DNA from: Prochilodus magdalenae
Taxonomy: Eukaryota > Chordata > Actinopteri > Characiformes > Prochilodontidae
Direction: 5' to 3'
Assembly (NCBI GenBank): GCA_024036415.1
Contig: JAMWET010003391.1
Location: 112,001-176,000 of the forward strand
DNA length: 64,000 bases
The stretch's first letter is position 1. The number at the start of each line of letters is the position of its first letter. A model generated the notes under the pieces. That model was not told the origin of the DNA and ran no database searches. It was given only the letters and a program-made list of their open reading frames with translations. This document shows positions 10,903-22,212 of the stretch, in pieces. The position numbers and the translations under genes are program-made.

Positions 10903-11097
10903 TGTCCAAAGAAAACCAAACATCTCCAAACCGGCAACTTAACAAGGAAGGGCAAAAACCTGATTTAACTTTAATGTAATTCAATGGACCAGACATAATT
11001 CCAAGCAATTTTAGGTCATTGCTGCTCATCCATTTATCACGTAAACAGCAGCTGCTGTGTTCAAATGAAGCATAAAAGTAAAAATCAACAAAAATGA
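10903..11097. repeat. Dispersed repeat P, copy 2
   Basis: Counterpart of 7755-7972, about 75-80 per cent similar by eye, same orientation, with the same AAGTAAAAATCAACAAAAAT end. Confidence 0.75.
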
Positions 11098-11539
11098 AGA
11101 TACGTGTATTTCACTGGACAGCAATGATATTCTGAGGTTGTTAAAATAAAAAAATCGGAATAATTAAATTGCCTCATATTGTCTTTCCTAAATTTGCCGT
11201 ATAATACCAAACTAAACATTGGATTAAATACCTGATTTTATGTGTTAATCAAGAATTAGCAGTGTAATTTCACTCATATGAGATCTAAATTTAATCTGGG
11301 AGTCAATGTAGTTGACCCATTATAACACTTCAAAGATACTTTCAAATGTGCATGGGAAAAAAGAGTGTCTGTGTGCAAGGCTATGTCTGAAACCATGCCC
11401 TTAATACATAGCACACAGTTTTGGGAGTCTGGTATTTTGTAGTGGCATCACTGAGGGGAATATTCAGTGTACTCTTACCATTACTGTATGTGCTGTGCTA
11501 TGTAACCTACTTAACTATATATACACGGTCATATCAGGA
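11098..11539. other. Unassigned
   Basis: No feature recognised. Confidence 0.5.
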
Positions 11540-11761
11540 TATGGTGTGGCTCAGCGGTTAACACCTCTACCCACCAGGGAGCTAAGACCCCATGTGGGAG
11601 ATGGGGGTTCAAATCCCAGTCTAGGTAGCAAATGCTGAGCTATACCAATAAGAGTCCTTGGGCAAGACTCCTAACACTACACTGGCCTACCTGTAATACG
11701 AATAACCTTGTAAGTTGCTCTGGATAAGAGCGTCAGTTAAATTCCTGAAATGTAAATGTAA
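11540..11761 (+). mobile_element. tRNA-derived SINE, nearly complete
   Basis: The head has RNA polymerase III internal promoter boxes: A-box GTGGCTCAGCGGTTA at about 11545 and B-box GGTTCAAATCC at 11607. After a unique body with CTTGGGCAAGACTCCTAAC, it ends with the fish L2-like tail TTGCTCTGGATAAGAGCG and AAATGTAAATGTAA. Such tails let the SINE borrow LINE machinery. Partial relatives are at 8718, 40655, about 50605 and about 61030. Confidence 0.9.
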
Positions 11762-11764
11762 GAC

Positions 11765-12010
11765 CACCTCCTTGTTCCCTGGGGCTATATATATACCTGC
11801 AGGGTGTGAGTGACGGGATTCATAGATTGGGAAGAGGTGCTGCAGTGCATGGTAAATGTCTCCAATGCAGATGTTAATGATTGGCTAAAAGGAGGGACTG
11901 TATTTGGGTGTGGCCAAAGACCATAGTGTGAAGGAAGTAGCTGAATCTGCAGGTGTATGGAAGCGTATGGTCATACGGGTGTACCAGCAGTGGCAAAGAT
12001 CCCAGCAGCA
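11765..12010 (+). mobile_element. Tc1-like lineage C, 5' part
   Basis: Matches 47155-47430 across the 5' region (GGGATTCAT, TGATTGGCT) and into the coding start GTGGCCAAAGACCATAGTGT. The element is truncated after the helix-turn-helix region. Confidence 0.75.
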
Positions 12011-12095
12011 AATGTTTCTAAATACTGGTTTACTGTTACCTAGTGATCACAGAGCACCCATAATGCTTTCCTCAGTCATAAACTGCTATCCCTGA
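11904..12095 (+). pseudogene. Tc1 transposase helix-turn-helix remnant, lineage C
   Basis: From ATG 11904 the frame reads MGVAKDHSVKEVAESAGVWK, then RMVIRVYQQW. The SVKEVAESAGVWKR segment has the look of the first helix-turn-helix of a Tc1 DNA-binding domain (compare DHSMKEVAGSAAVWRR encoded on the minus strand near 63560). The similarity ends near 11995; the remainder of the open frame shows no resemblance. No catalytic domain is present in any lineage C copy in the window. Confidence 0.6.
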
Positions 12096-12687
12096 GATAT
12101 AGTGTTCTACTGGACATAGAGTTCCTGATTCACTCTAGGAATATTAATTAAAGATCGCGTTCTAGCTAGTTCTCCCATCCAGTGAATAGTGATTAAAGAC
12201 CAAGTCCAGCGCCGGGCTGAATTAATGACCAAGCAGATGATTCAGCATCACCTCTCTGACTCAGCATGCACTCACATGGGTGCTACATATTTGACAGATC
12301 ATTTGGAACGCTCACCCAAACACGCCCTAGGCCTCAGAATTGTTTGACGATGGGTAAGACATGCTGCAACACTGAACCTTTTTTATAGTGAGTAGATGTG
12401 GTACTGCTCCACAGCTCAAGGTTGAGGGGCTTTGTACCACTCCAGCTGACGTTCAGCCTTGGACATGGTGGTGGTAGGCTCATGTGTGGCTACTCTAAGG
12501 CGTCCTGTTTTACTGCTCAGTGTTTTTCTATGTGTACTCTTAACAACAGTTCTTCAAGGGTCCTTCAGTAAAGGCAATGGGCCTGTGTTGCACTATACAG
12601 CATTCCTCTATATTTACTCTTATTGATAGAACCATCTACAACACATCCATGCATCTGAAGGTCACTTTCTAGATGTAAAGATCAATC
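12011..12687. other. Unassigned, with traces of decayed repeats
   Basis: About 12440-12510 weakly resembles the reverse complement of Tc1 lineage D coding sequence (GTGGTAGGCTCATGTGTGG). About 12540-12680 has AGAACC/GGTTCT-type words as in 13150-13300. Both traces are weak. Confidence 0.3.
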
Positions 12688-13142
12688 AAATCAAATCAAC
12701 ATTTATTTTTATAGCGCTTTTTACTACAGATGTGGTCACAAAGCAGCTTTACAAAGAATCTTTACAAAGAATCTGGTGTCCGAGCCCCCAGTGAGCAAGC
12801 CGAGGGCGACAGTGGCAAGGAGAAACTCCCTTAGTTAGGAAGGAAGAAACCTCAAGAGGAACCAAGACTCAAAGGGGGAACCCATCCTCCTCGAGTCAAC
12901 ACCAGCTACAAGACAGCACAAGAATGGAGAGTATAATGTCTGATTAGTCTGTAATTATGTTAGTGGGTCATGAGATGGGTCAGCAGGATGCAGGCCAAGC
13001 CTCCACAGTGCAGAACAGCCAGGAGCTCCGTGGGGGTTAAAGGCTCCCAGTGGCTCCCAGTCAGAGCAGATGTAGCAACAACATCAGGCCACACAGGATG
13101 GGCAGCAGTTCAGCTCAGACAAAGAGAACAGACAGACTGTTA
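12688..13142 (-). mobile_element. LINE-like 3' tail fragment (copy 2)
   Basis: Reverse-orientation copy of 2098-2562. It starts with the terminal words AATCAAATCAACATTTATTT and proceeds through CAAAGCAGCTTTACAAAG, GGAGAAACTCCCTTAG and GGAACCAAGACTCAAAGG to AGACAGACTGTTAGC. A TTTACAAAGAATC segment is duplicated locally. Confidence 0.75.
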
Positions 13143-13149
13143 GCAAAGG

Positions 13150-13300
13150 CAAAGAGACCTTTATACATGCAAAGGATTCTACATAGAACCATTTTCTTCC
13201 TCAAGGAACCCTTAAAGAAGGGGCATGCAGAGAACCATTTATATATGAACTGACTGTATCTAGAACCCTAAATAAAACTATTGCATTTACTAAAGAACCT
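13150..13300. mobile_element. GGTTCT-word MITE fragment
   Basis: Dense AGAACC and GGAACCC words (CATAGAACCATTTTC, GAGAACCATTTAT, CTAGAACCCTAAA, AAAGAACCTCC) resemble a widespread fish MITE. It directly abuts the LINE tail, and similar words lie on its other side, so the LINE may have inserted into it. Confidence 0.35.
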
Positions 13301-14115
13301 CCGAATATGGTAAGCTGAACATGTGCAATTGAACAGTTGTGTTAACCAAAGGTGAACCGAAATCACTAAAAGGCCTGTCTGGATACTTTTGGACACATAC
13401 TGTACCTATAATAGGGTGGCAGGGTAATGACAAAGAAGCAACATTGTCTAATTGGTTCCAACACAGTGAGATCCACACTGATGCTTCACGTGTTCTCAAG
13501 GTTTCCTCAATGGCTCTCTTGCGTTCAGAGTTCTTTGAACCAGCATATTCTTCTTAGTACCTGTCTTTTAATTTCCTGTTGGAGACCATGTAGGAATGCC
13601 AAACAAATTCAATAAGCACAAATAACATGCCACGATCAACTTCAAAGCCACTCCGCTCTAAAAAGAGTATTGCTATGCCCTCCACCCAAGTCCTTCCCCC
13701 CACCCAGGGAAGGAACAAAATACATAAGTTTTTTATTGCCATTTTGAAGACCACACTTAAGGGCATTAAGGTCATGCTGTTTATCTTTGTCCAGACCATC
13801 AAATGTAAAACATATTGACAATGAAATTGCTTTACTGCATTTAATTTTTTTGTGTGATTGAATTTACTGCACATCTGCACTGTGGCCAGAGTGTCGTTTG
13901 GGGTTTTATCATCCAGACCACTGCTGTAAGCCTCCTTAACCTCAACCGAAACTATGGCGATGGTACATAATGCTCTCCAATACCCAACAAATCACTCTGG
14001 CCTGGCAGGGTAGAGCTCGCCTTTTCGTGTAGGCCTATATGGATGCAAGCAAGCACATCTGTGTTAAATGCAAGCTAAAGTAACTGGACTGCATCAACAA
14101 AAGACATGGTGCTCT
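13301..14115. other. Unassigned
   Basis: No recognised repeat; overlapping short open frames on both strands show no family features. Confidence 0.5.
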
Positions 14116-14612
14116 ATTTGGCCACAATTATGTGGACACCCCTCCTTATTATTGAGTTCAGGGGTCGCATACATGCAGCCCCACCACAAGAACTGTGAAT
14201 TGGGGTGTTCATGAAATAGGTTTCCATGCACACAGGCCTAAGGTCACTACGTACAGCGCCAGGCATTAACCACGCCACCACTGGACCACTGGAGGAGTGG
14301 AAACATGTTCTCTGGAGTGATTAATTAACCATTACCGTCACAGCATACAAAGATATTTTAGACAATTACGGACTTCCAACTTTGTGGCAGCAGTTTGGGG
14401 AGGACCGTTTCCTGTTCCAGCATGACTGTGCCCCTGTGTGTAAGCCAGCTCCATGGTTTGATGGTTTTGGTGTGGTGGAATTCCAGTGGCCTGGACAGAG
14501 CCCTAACCACAACCCCACTGAGCACCTTTGGGATGAAGTGGAACGACAATTGTGAGCCAAACCTTCTTGTCCAACATCAGTGCCTGACCTCAGAATGCTC
14601 TCTTTCACAAGA
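14116..14612 (+). mobile_element. Tc1-like lineage D, partial copy 1
   Basis: Starts with the terminus-like GGCCACAATTATGTGGACAC and contains scattered transposase pieces in sense orientation, including CATGAAATAGGTTTCCATGC and GGAAACATGTTCTCTGGAGT, with internal deletions between them. The 3' end is missing. Confidence 0.8.
14409..14555 (+). pseudogene. Tc1 DDE transposase catalytic remnant, lineage D
   Basis: The frame reads FLFQHDCAPVCKPAPWFDG and then GQSPNHNPTEHLWDEVERQL before a TGA. HDCAPV holds the second catalytic aspartate and NPTEHLW the glutamate of the DD34E nuclease. Only 31 residues separate them instead of the usual 34, because of a small in-frame deletion around APWFDG. The C-terminal end continues in other frames (ACATCAGTGCCTGACCTCAG). 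Inactive fossil; the paralogous copy is at 58655-59420. Confidence 0.85.
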
Positions 14613-15104
14613 CCTCTTTCTCAATTGTAGCTGTAAGAATCACCTTCTGGATGGCTTATAGGAATCAGGTGCAGGTTTATTAGCAGACACTCAGGAGCAT
14701 TAACATGAACAAGTCCGGCCACCAGGCAAACAAACCAGCACATGATCCAAATATCAGTAGTCTAAAAGAGGAAACAAGTGGTCATACCGAGGTAGAAATA
14801 CAACATTCAGAATCACAAGGTGACCCAAACAAGACTTCCCAAAGAATATAGCTGAGCATGTGGTTCATATACCTCACAAAATGGCAGGCACAAGAAACAT
14901 GTGATCACCAATTGGGAATTCTGGTGACAGGGACCTCTGGTGGCGTGGAGGAGAATTGGCAGCAGATGTGCAGGTTTATTTTTTGCCTTATTAACCTATA
15001 AATCTTCAGTGTATTTTCGGTCTGTATGTAAATATATATAGCAGCTAGCTATAACGATAGTGCTCAGTAGATTATTTGTTAAGCTGCTTTTATATAGCTG
15101 TCTA
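14613..15104. other. Unassigned
   Basis: No feature recognised. Confidence 0.5.
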
Positions 15105-15474
15105 ACTGGTCACACCGGCAGCACCTACCAGAACATGACTACAACACTATAGACTGTTACTGATTCCTAGCCCGGATCACCCCAACACACATTGTGCTCC
15201 ACTACCGCACAGGACAGTTTGCACTGCACTTTAACCTGTATATTTAAACATCCAGCTGCGTATTTATTTATTTATATTTATTTATCTACTGAACATCTGC
15301 ACTAGCCAATTTTGCCGTTACCTGAACATTAAGCTGCTTCTCCTACCTGCACTGTACACTTTATATATCTATACAGTATATACTGTTTACACCATACTTA
15401 CTGATACTGCTCTACACTCTGCACATGTCCTACTGTACTGTTTACGCACATTGATTTTGTCTATTTGTCTTTAC

Positions 15475-15507
<33 letters not shown>

Positions 15508-15508
15508 A

Positions 15509-15569
<61 letters not shown>

Positions 15570-15656
15570 TTTATGTAACTGCATTGGAGAACTGTGTTTT
15601 TTATACTGTACTACCCTGTATTGGTATGATGACAATAAAGTTGAATTGAATTGAGC
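15105..15656 (+). mobile_element. LINE-like 3' untranslated tail, different family
   Basis: Short simple-sequence-rich region with TTTGCACTGCACTTTAACC and ACCTGCACTGTACACTTTAT, a long AT repeat, then TATTGGTATGATGACAATAA and the terminal AAGTTGAATTGAATTGA. The polyadenylation-like AATAAA followed by short tandem TTGAA words is the signature of several fish LINE 3' ends. No coding part remains. Confidence 0.6.
15480..15567. repeat. (AT)n microsatellite
   Basis: An almost uninterrupted AT dinucleotide tract of about 85 bp with one AAAG interruption, located inside the LINE tail. Confidence 0.95.
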
Positions 15657-16149
15657 TTATTTGCTTGAAACTGACACTGAAACTGAGACTGTTGTTGCAC
15701 AACATGATGCATCCTGCAACTTATTTGAAACTCATTTGCAAAAGTTGAATGACTCTTTGTGAAACAAGGTTCACCACAGGACCATACCAATTAATCAAAC
15801 AGGTGATTTCATTGGATTTAAACATATATTGTAATATTGTATTATGTAATATTACCCAATATTACACACATGTATTACACAAAGCAAATGTTCTTGTTCT
15901 GCATCTTGTTAATGTTGTTGTTCTTGTAAAATGATGTTGCATGCAACTCAAAACATGCAACAAATCCCATGAAATCCCATTTCAAAGCCTTGTGATTGCT
16001 GGTTCCGAAACAGGAATGTACTACCTAGTTTCCATAGAGCAGTTATGATAAAGAAACGGCCAGGAAGCTTCCATAACATGTACACTGCATGTAAACTAAT
16101 GCAGATATTTTATAAAGGGCATTCCTGTATCCCAAAGCCTGTCTGCTAA
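15657..16149. other. Unassigned
   Basis: AT-rich with repeated TGTTCTTGTT and ATATTACAC words; no feature recognised. Confidence 0.5.
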
Positions 16150-16445
16150 TGACACGCACTAAAGGCTGGGGGTTAGGGAACCAGCCTTGTGACCAGAGGG
16201 CTGCCGTTTAATTCCCTGAACTGGCAGAGCATGACAGAAGCGCCCTTTGAGCAAGGCACCTAACCCTCAACAGCTCCCTGGATGCTGTGGATAGGGCTGC
16301 CTATTGCTTCGGGCAAGTGTGCTCACTGCCCCCTAGTGGGTGTGGGTTGGTGTTTTGTTAAATGGATGGGTTAAATGCGCAGGACAAATTCCTGGGTGTG
16401 CAAGCGCAAATGCCAAATGGTTCTAGACCCTAATTAAGTTCTAAA
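16150..16445 (+). mobile_element. tRNA-derived SINE, second family
   Basis: GTTAGGGAACCAGCCTTGTG, GCCGTTTAATTCCCTGAACT (degenerate B-box region), GAGCAAGGCACCTAACCC, GCTCCCTGGATGCTGTGGAT and CACTGCCCCCTAGTGGGTGT form the body of a dispersed fish SINE; it ends near AGTTCTAAATTCTAG. A degenerate relative at 53430-53600 shares both the body and this end. Confidence 0.65.
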
Positions 16446-18614
16446 TTCTAGGGCCAGAACATGATCCACATACCTGGGATCCAGCTTAACAAAGCGTCTA
16501 TCTAGCTGCACTCGTCTTTATGCCGAAGTACATCGATTCGTATGGCATCTTCTCCTGTTTTGGTTTGAGTCCTGGATGAAAGAGGTTTAGCTCTGGGTTC
16601 TGGGTTTGTTTTCCTGTGTCAACCTGGAAGGTATTCAACTTCATTAGAGAGGCTCTTTGTCTCACGTTATATAACTGGGCATCCGTAAATAATGCGAGGA
16701 CGTTTCCAGCACCTTCTGTTCCACATGTTTAATTCATGAAAAAGTTTCTTACTGGTAGAATTTTGCGGAGGACAAAGCTGTTGCTAAGCTCGGGCCTTCG
16801 CCGCTGCAGAAATGCACCGGCTCTCCTCCGGCTCCTCCGTTGGAAACTCTCTCAACATGCAAGAGAGTACCTCTGGCCTGCCTGGCTTTGTGCCGCAGTT
16901 TTGGCCGGCGTTGCTAGAAAGCCATCACTGTGCTGTTTTGGGGGATCTAAAGCCTTTATGGACCCCAGATAAAGGGAGAGGAAAAACAGTCCAGTCCAGT
17001 GAGCGGGATTGAGGGGGCGAAAAACCCACAGAGTGCCCCCTTCTCTTGAACCAAGGGTGGCCTGGCTTGGCACAGATGGATCTGTGTGTCATGGAGACAA
17101 AAGGAGCATTCACATGGGTCCACTCTGATCTCCAGCAGGCACATGTGAGCGTTCTGGCCACGGCCACGTGAACACCCCAGTGCGCCCGTGTCATGCTCAG
17201 GTAGCCGGGGTCACGTGACGTGAGCTGCGCTTGTCGTTTTCCTTCCCTTGGAACGTTTTTGTTTCACTCCATTACTATCTAGAACGTTCAGCTCCGTTGC
17301 AGCTGAGAGCTTTGGCGAGACGGTGCACCTACTTACGCTGCTCGGGGATGCAGGATCTATTCCGAGATCCCGAGCAAAGTGCGGCCAATTAACTTTCGAG
17401 GATCTGGAAGTGAAAATACTGAAATAGCCGCAAATATTGATGGAAAACCCTGTCGGCGGAATTAGCTCCAGCTGCTCCCTTCGACATCACTTGTGGCCTG
17501 GTGCACATCTCCATAATCTCGGAGACTTCTGGTATGACGGCTTGGAATTTGTCTCTGACACAAACATAAATAGTGAAGCTGGTGAATAGGTCTGAATTTA
17601 TTTCCAAACCAAACATTTTGATCAATGTCTCCTTGCGAGCGAATGGTTTTCATTTCAGCTTTGTCGAGAGTTAGAGCTGGAAAATGTCGAACCACAATAA
17701 TAAAATCATCCTAATTACTGTAATTGTGTTGTTAGAAGTTAATTAGCGGAATGTCTGTCCTTGTTAATCTGTTTGAGCCAGTGAAGTGTGTTTGGTGGAA
17801 GGCCATTGTTTCTGATTACAGTAATTCCGTATGTGTTATTACATAGATTTGCTCTCTGTAACTCTAAAATGTGAGAAAATGAAACAAAATAATAACATAA
17901 TAAAACGAGAAAAGGAGAGAACTAAAGAAAAAGAAAAAAAAAAAAAACTATGTTGATGGATACTCTAACGTCTGCTGCGCAACAGACGTGCAGGGTTGTG
18001 TAGCAGGCGCAGTACAAAACAGAGATTTACTACAATGCTCTGCAGAGTGGCAATAAATGTCCAGCTAGATGTTTTTACATGCTCGTTTTTACAGTCTGCT
18101 CATGTAAATTTTATGGAACAAAAACATTTTTTATGAATGTAGACTCTTTTTCCGATTGGCTAACTAACTCTTCACAAGCTTCTAAGCTAAAGGATGGAAA
18201 GATAAAGAGCTCCCTGGATAACACGGTGTAATACATCCAGACTAAGCTCTCCGGACAAAACCAGTCACCTTGCATGATAGAGGTGGTAGTGCGTCTTCAT
18301 AACTGAGTAACTGTTTATTGATGGGGATCAAATTAAGCTTGCTGTTCCTGTATTAGCTCTAAAGACGTCTTGTGTATGACATTCCTGAAAAAGGAAGCAC
18401 ATGATCAATCGGAATATGCAGAAAATCTCCTCTTTACATGTTAATGGAAGACTTGTCGCATGTCACATGCCACACGAACTCTGCGAAGAACAGCATCCGA
18501 TTCTTTTCGGTTTTGGGTAATTGAGTTATGTAATTACATATCCTCACCATAAAGCTACATAGTTCTGATGGTGTTGCAGCTGCTGGTGAGACATTTAGAG
18601 AGATATTTATGGTA
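16446..18614. other. Mostly unique DNA; candidate regulatory block at about 17290-17760
   Basis: About 16780-17400 is richer in GC and CpG than its surroundings and contains CACGTGACGTGAG. About 17390-17750 is non-repetitive with homeodomain-type words (CCTAATTACTGTAATTG, AGTTAATTAGCGG). A short open frame, 16812-17012, begins MHRLSSGSSVGNSLN but has no recognised relatives. These could be conserved non-coding DNA or a distal exon; neither is shown by sequence alone. Confidence 0.25.
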
Positions 18615-19380
18615 ACAGAAAACAAGAGAGGTAAAGAAAAAGAAGTGGAAGTAAAGAAGAAAGGAGATGAAAAAAGGGAAAAAGAAGGAATGAAAGAAAG
18701 AGCAAAGAAGAAGATGAGGAAGAAAGAAAGAAAGAAGAATGAAACGCAGGCTAGGAAAGAAAGAACAAAAAAACACAGAAAGAAATAATGATAGGAAGGA
18801 GAAACAAAGAAAGAAAAAAAGAATGAAAGAAAGAAAACAGAATGGGAGAAAGAAAGAATGAAAGAGAAAGAAAAATAGAAAGAAAGAATGAAAGAAAGAA
18901 AGAAAAAAATACAGGCTAGGAAAGAATGAACAAAAAACAACAAAAGAAGAAATAATGATATGAAGGAGAAAGAGAAAGAAAGAGCAGAGATAAGAAAGAA
19001 GAAACAGGAATGAACGAGAACAGAGGTGTTAAAGAAAATAAAGAAGGACAGAAGAAGGAACATGAACTAAAGCAGGATAAAAAACAAACAAAGAACGAAA
19101 TAAGAAAAAAGACAAGAAGATGGAGAACAAGAAGAAAGAAAGAAGGAAAGAAAGAAAAAAGAAAAAGAGCGAGAGAAAACGAGTGAATAAGTGAAAGAGA
19201 AAAAGAGAAAGAAAGAAAGAAAGAAAGAAAGAAAAAGAGAAGGAAGGAAAGAATAGAAGACAAAAAGAATGAATGAAAGAAAGAGAGAAAGGAAAAATGG
19301 AGAAAATGAAGAAGCAACATGCAGAATAGAAAGATAAGAAGATGAAGAAGGATGGAAGACAAAGCAGAAGAAGAAAATGA
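18615..19380. repeat. Long polypurine (GAAA/GGAA-rich) tract
   Basis: About 750 bp in which the plus strand is overwhelmingly A and G, dominated by GAAAGAAAGAAA and AAGAAGGAAAGAA words with only scattered pyrimidines, then passing into GATGAAGA and GATGATG repeats. The several long minus-strand frames rich in Phe, Ser and Leu (up to 209 codons) are translations of this simple sequence, not genes. Confidence 0.95.
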
Positions 19381-20439
19381 TGTTGATTTTTTTGATGAGG
19401 ATAAAGAGGATGAAGGTTATGCTGATGATGTGGATGATGTTGGTGGTGATGACGACGAAGATGATGATGAGGTGTCCCTCTATCCTTCGTGCCGTTTGCA
19501 CTATGATGCCCTACAGAGCTGCACCTCGGCACATGTGGACGATGTTGTGACTGAGAACATTAAAAGTGACCTGGACTGCGAGTGAGATCTCTGACCTTGA
19601 TAAAGTAGGATGTCAGCTGTTCATATCTTCCAAAGCATCCATGATCCTGATCCCACGGCGGTCAGGGGTTAGTGAGGTTGGGCCAGAAAGAAAGATCATC
19701 AAACACGGTATAAAGAGACAGAGGAAGCACCACGGTCACCGCTCAGATCCGTGATCTGATGAGAGATTTGTGGAAGAGTTTCAGACACTGTTTCTTCTTC
19801 TCTTCTTTTGCAAAGCACAGTATCCAGTTACCTCAGCTAAAGCCTGACAACAACTCGACCTGTGTAGTCCGGCCAAGCATCTCTGATTTTCCCCAAAAGC
19901 TGGCAATAACACCTTGGCTTACCTTGGCAGTTGCTGTTGGAAAACATTGCCCCGGGAGTAGAGATGATTATGAGCGGAGGCGATGTACATATAGAGCTCC
20001 CTCAGATACAGGGCTGGTTTTAGGGCTGGCTCCGGTGGTGACGTGACAATGGATGTGAAGGGTCCATGTGAAATCTGATGTTTGCTGTAGAACTTCCCAT
20101 TCAAGAGTGAAGAGAAAGGTCCTCCATGATTCAGTGGTTAGGATGTAAACAGTCGATCATAGAGGTCTGGCTCAACTGACTCAGATGTCTTTACAGTGGT
20201 GGTGATGGGAACCAGGGGTCATAGTGTCTATACAGCAAATCCAAAACCCCCCAGTGAACCCACATGTCTCCTCTGAGTTTTAATAAGCAAACGAGTCACC
20301 TCTGTGATGCTCTGGAGGTGTTTTAACCTGTGCCTCTATTAAGCTGCTTAACAACCAGGTTCATACTACCGCGGAACACAACATTCCTATCTATCCCGGT
20401 GTAATAGTGCATTGCCCACAGCACCTGCAGGGTGCAGGA
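19381..20439. other. Unassigned
   Basis: Begins with a GAT/GAC-rich stretch encoding an acidic run by chance (19352-19585); the rest shows no recognised feature. Confidence 0.45.
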
Positions 20440-20620
20440 GTGGTGTGTCACACCCTATGGGTAGCGTCAGGTGAGAGGCCTAAGGGCCTGGAAAAAGTTG
20501 GTCGGCATGAGAACTGGAGATACTTCCCCTTCACCTTTATTCACACGACACAGACAGCTATTGACATATTTACAGGCGCGTACACTAAACGAAAAACAAA
20601 ACAACATACACATATATATA
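20440..20620 (-). mobile_element. LTR-like dispersed repeat, copy 1
   Basis: Similar to 54700-54830: CCCTATGGGTAGCGTCAGG versus CTTTATGGGTAGTGTCGGG, the shared GGCCTGGAAAAAG, and a CTTCACCTTTATTCACAC versus CTTCACCCTTATTTACAC end. On the minus strand the last gives an AATAAA polyadenylation-like signal, so this may be LTR sequence. No second LTR or internal region is seen. Confidence 0.45.
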
Positions 20621-21074
20621 TACATCTATATACAGAGATAAACAGATCAATGACCGCAAAGTCATAAAGATCTCTCATTCACACTGTGAACATTTCCTGA
20701 AGGAAACGCAGGATGGCTGCGCAGCTTGCTCAGTGAGGAACGAGGGATGAGTAAATGAGTGCGGGTCGGTATGACTGTGGTTTAGCGTCTGGGGGCCTGC
20801 CCTTAGTGAGTATGTGAAGTTTGGTGGCTCTCAGGCGAACGAAAGCATTACTGCTTGGTTTGGGTCGAAAATGACTGGGACTCTATGGGAGAAACGAGGG
20901 ACGAATAAACGACAGATAGAGGAGTGCAGGTCAGTATGGCTGTGGATAAGTGCATGGGGACTTTCCCTTAGTGTGTATGTGCAGTTTCGTGCCTCTAGGC
21001 TAAATGAAACAGCCGGCTTTAGAGGGGTCCAAAAATGACTGGGACTCTATGGGAGTGCGGGATCCCCTTGAAAA
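20621..21074. other. Locally duplicated unassigned sequence
   Basis: Two related ~170-bp stretches: ATGACTGGGACTCTATGGGA occurs near 20871 and again near 21035, with GGAACGAGGG/GAAACGAGGG, GTATGTGNAGTTT and AGTATGGCTGTGG words alongside. Function unknown. Confidence 0.5.
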
Positions 21075-21235
21075 TCTGTGGCACCACCTGGAATGACCAG
21101 TAAAATGCCAGAGAAGGCATCCACCAAATCTGGCCCAACTGTTCCAATTCTTTGATGCAAGAGAGGGTAAACATTGATGTGGGCTACATCCAGACACTGT
21201 CCAGTCCAAGCCAAATCCAGTCACAGCTGTTATTG
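21075..21235 (+). mobile_element. Tc1-like lineage C, 3' coding fragment
   Basis: GGCATCCACCAAATCTGGCC, CCAACTG, TTTGATGCAAGAGAG and GTGGGCTACATCCAGACACT correspond, in the opposite orientation, to the copy at 63345-63450. Only the C-terminal region is represented. Confidence 0.7.
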
Positions 21236-21424
21236 GTGCCCGTGGAGGTAGTAACACCATTAGGCAGGTTTCAGGTGCAGTTGGGTAAGCAGTCAGCGAG
21301 GCAACCAAAGTAGAAGGGGAAGACTCGGAGAGTGGCCAGGAAAGTGAAAGGAGATCGAAAGTCAAAGAGTAGATCCTAATGATAAAGCCAATAGGCTTAA
21401 GGAAAGGAAGAGGGTAAGGAAGAG

Positions 21425-21700
21425 AACGGTAGTCAAGGAACGAAGCGGGTCAGAACCAGGGTCGAGAAAACACAGGAGAAAACAAACAGAACTGCAAACG
21501 GGGTTAGCAAAACTTCGTAATGAGAGAGTGTGTGTGGCTTATATGCAGACTGGGTGATTGAAGACAGGTGTGCTAATAGGAGACCTAGAGCGGGAATGAT
21601 TGGTACACTGGGGACATGTGGATGTGACGTCATTGGGTGATGCACTCTGGGAAGTTGAGTTCGTGAGAGTGTCGGAGCAAGGAAAACCCGGATGTGTGAA
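21425..21700 (-). mobile_element. Possible LTR fragment (minus orientation)
   Basis: CAGAACCAGGGTCGAGAAAA, CAAAACTTCGTAATGAGAGA, TGGCTTATATGCAGACTGGG, GGGGACATGTGGATGTGACG and GATGCACTCTGGGAAGTTGA resemble a recurrent fish LTR in reverse orientation. The minus strand carries CATATAAGCC as a TATA-like element. Assigned by pattern memory; boundaries uncertain. Confidence 0.35.
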
Positions 21701-22212
21701 CCATTCAGACCAAATCCATATCACAAACCTACTGTCAAATAAGACTCATCAGGCAGTACCATCTGTTGTAATAGCTTCCTGTAAGGTGGCTTGTAGAGGC
21801 TTCAGAGGTCTGGTTCCTATCACCACCACTGTGAACCGTTCTGACTCAGAATGACTTTGTTGAATATTCCTTTAATGAAGAAAATTGAAAAACAAAACCT
21901 GAACGGGAATTTTTTCTTTAAAGTCAGAATAGGAACAGGAGCAAAGAGCTGGTAAACCTACATCCCAAGGCTTATTATTCAGCAAGGAAACACTGAGCAC
22001 AGTGTTAATAATGTGTATATGGGGTGTAATATTAAACATCCATAAAAGCTTAAACAAAAACAATAAAAACACGGTTTTAAAATCGCTGATCAGACCTATC
22101 TAAGAACTGTGTGGGTGTGGCCAATGTGCGCTTTGATTGACAGCTCCCTGTCTAACACTTCTAGCCTATTTCACCATTGATAAAGATCATTATCCACCTT
22201 TTATGTGACCCT
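21701..22212. other. Unassigned
   Basis: No feature recognised. Confidence 0.5.

Noticed and set aside
14358..14608. Minus-strand frames of 63-80 codons
   Set aside because: Antisense of the lineage D transposase remnant.
18434..19532. Several minus-strand frames of 144-209 codons rich in Phe, Ser and Leu
   Set aside because: Translations of the polypurine simple repeat; low-complexity and present in competing frames.
19352..19585. Acidic protein (Asp/Glu-rich) on the plus strand
   Set aside because: Derived from GAT/GAA-rich simple sequence at the end of the polypurine tract.
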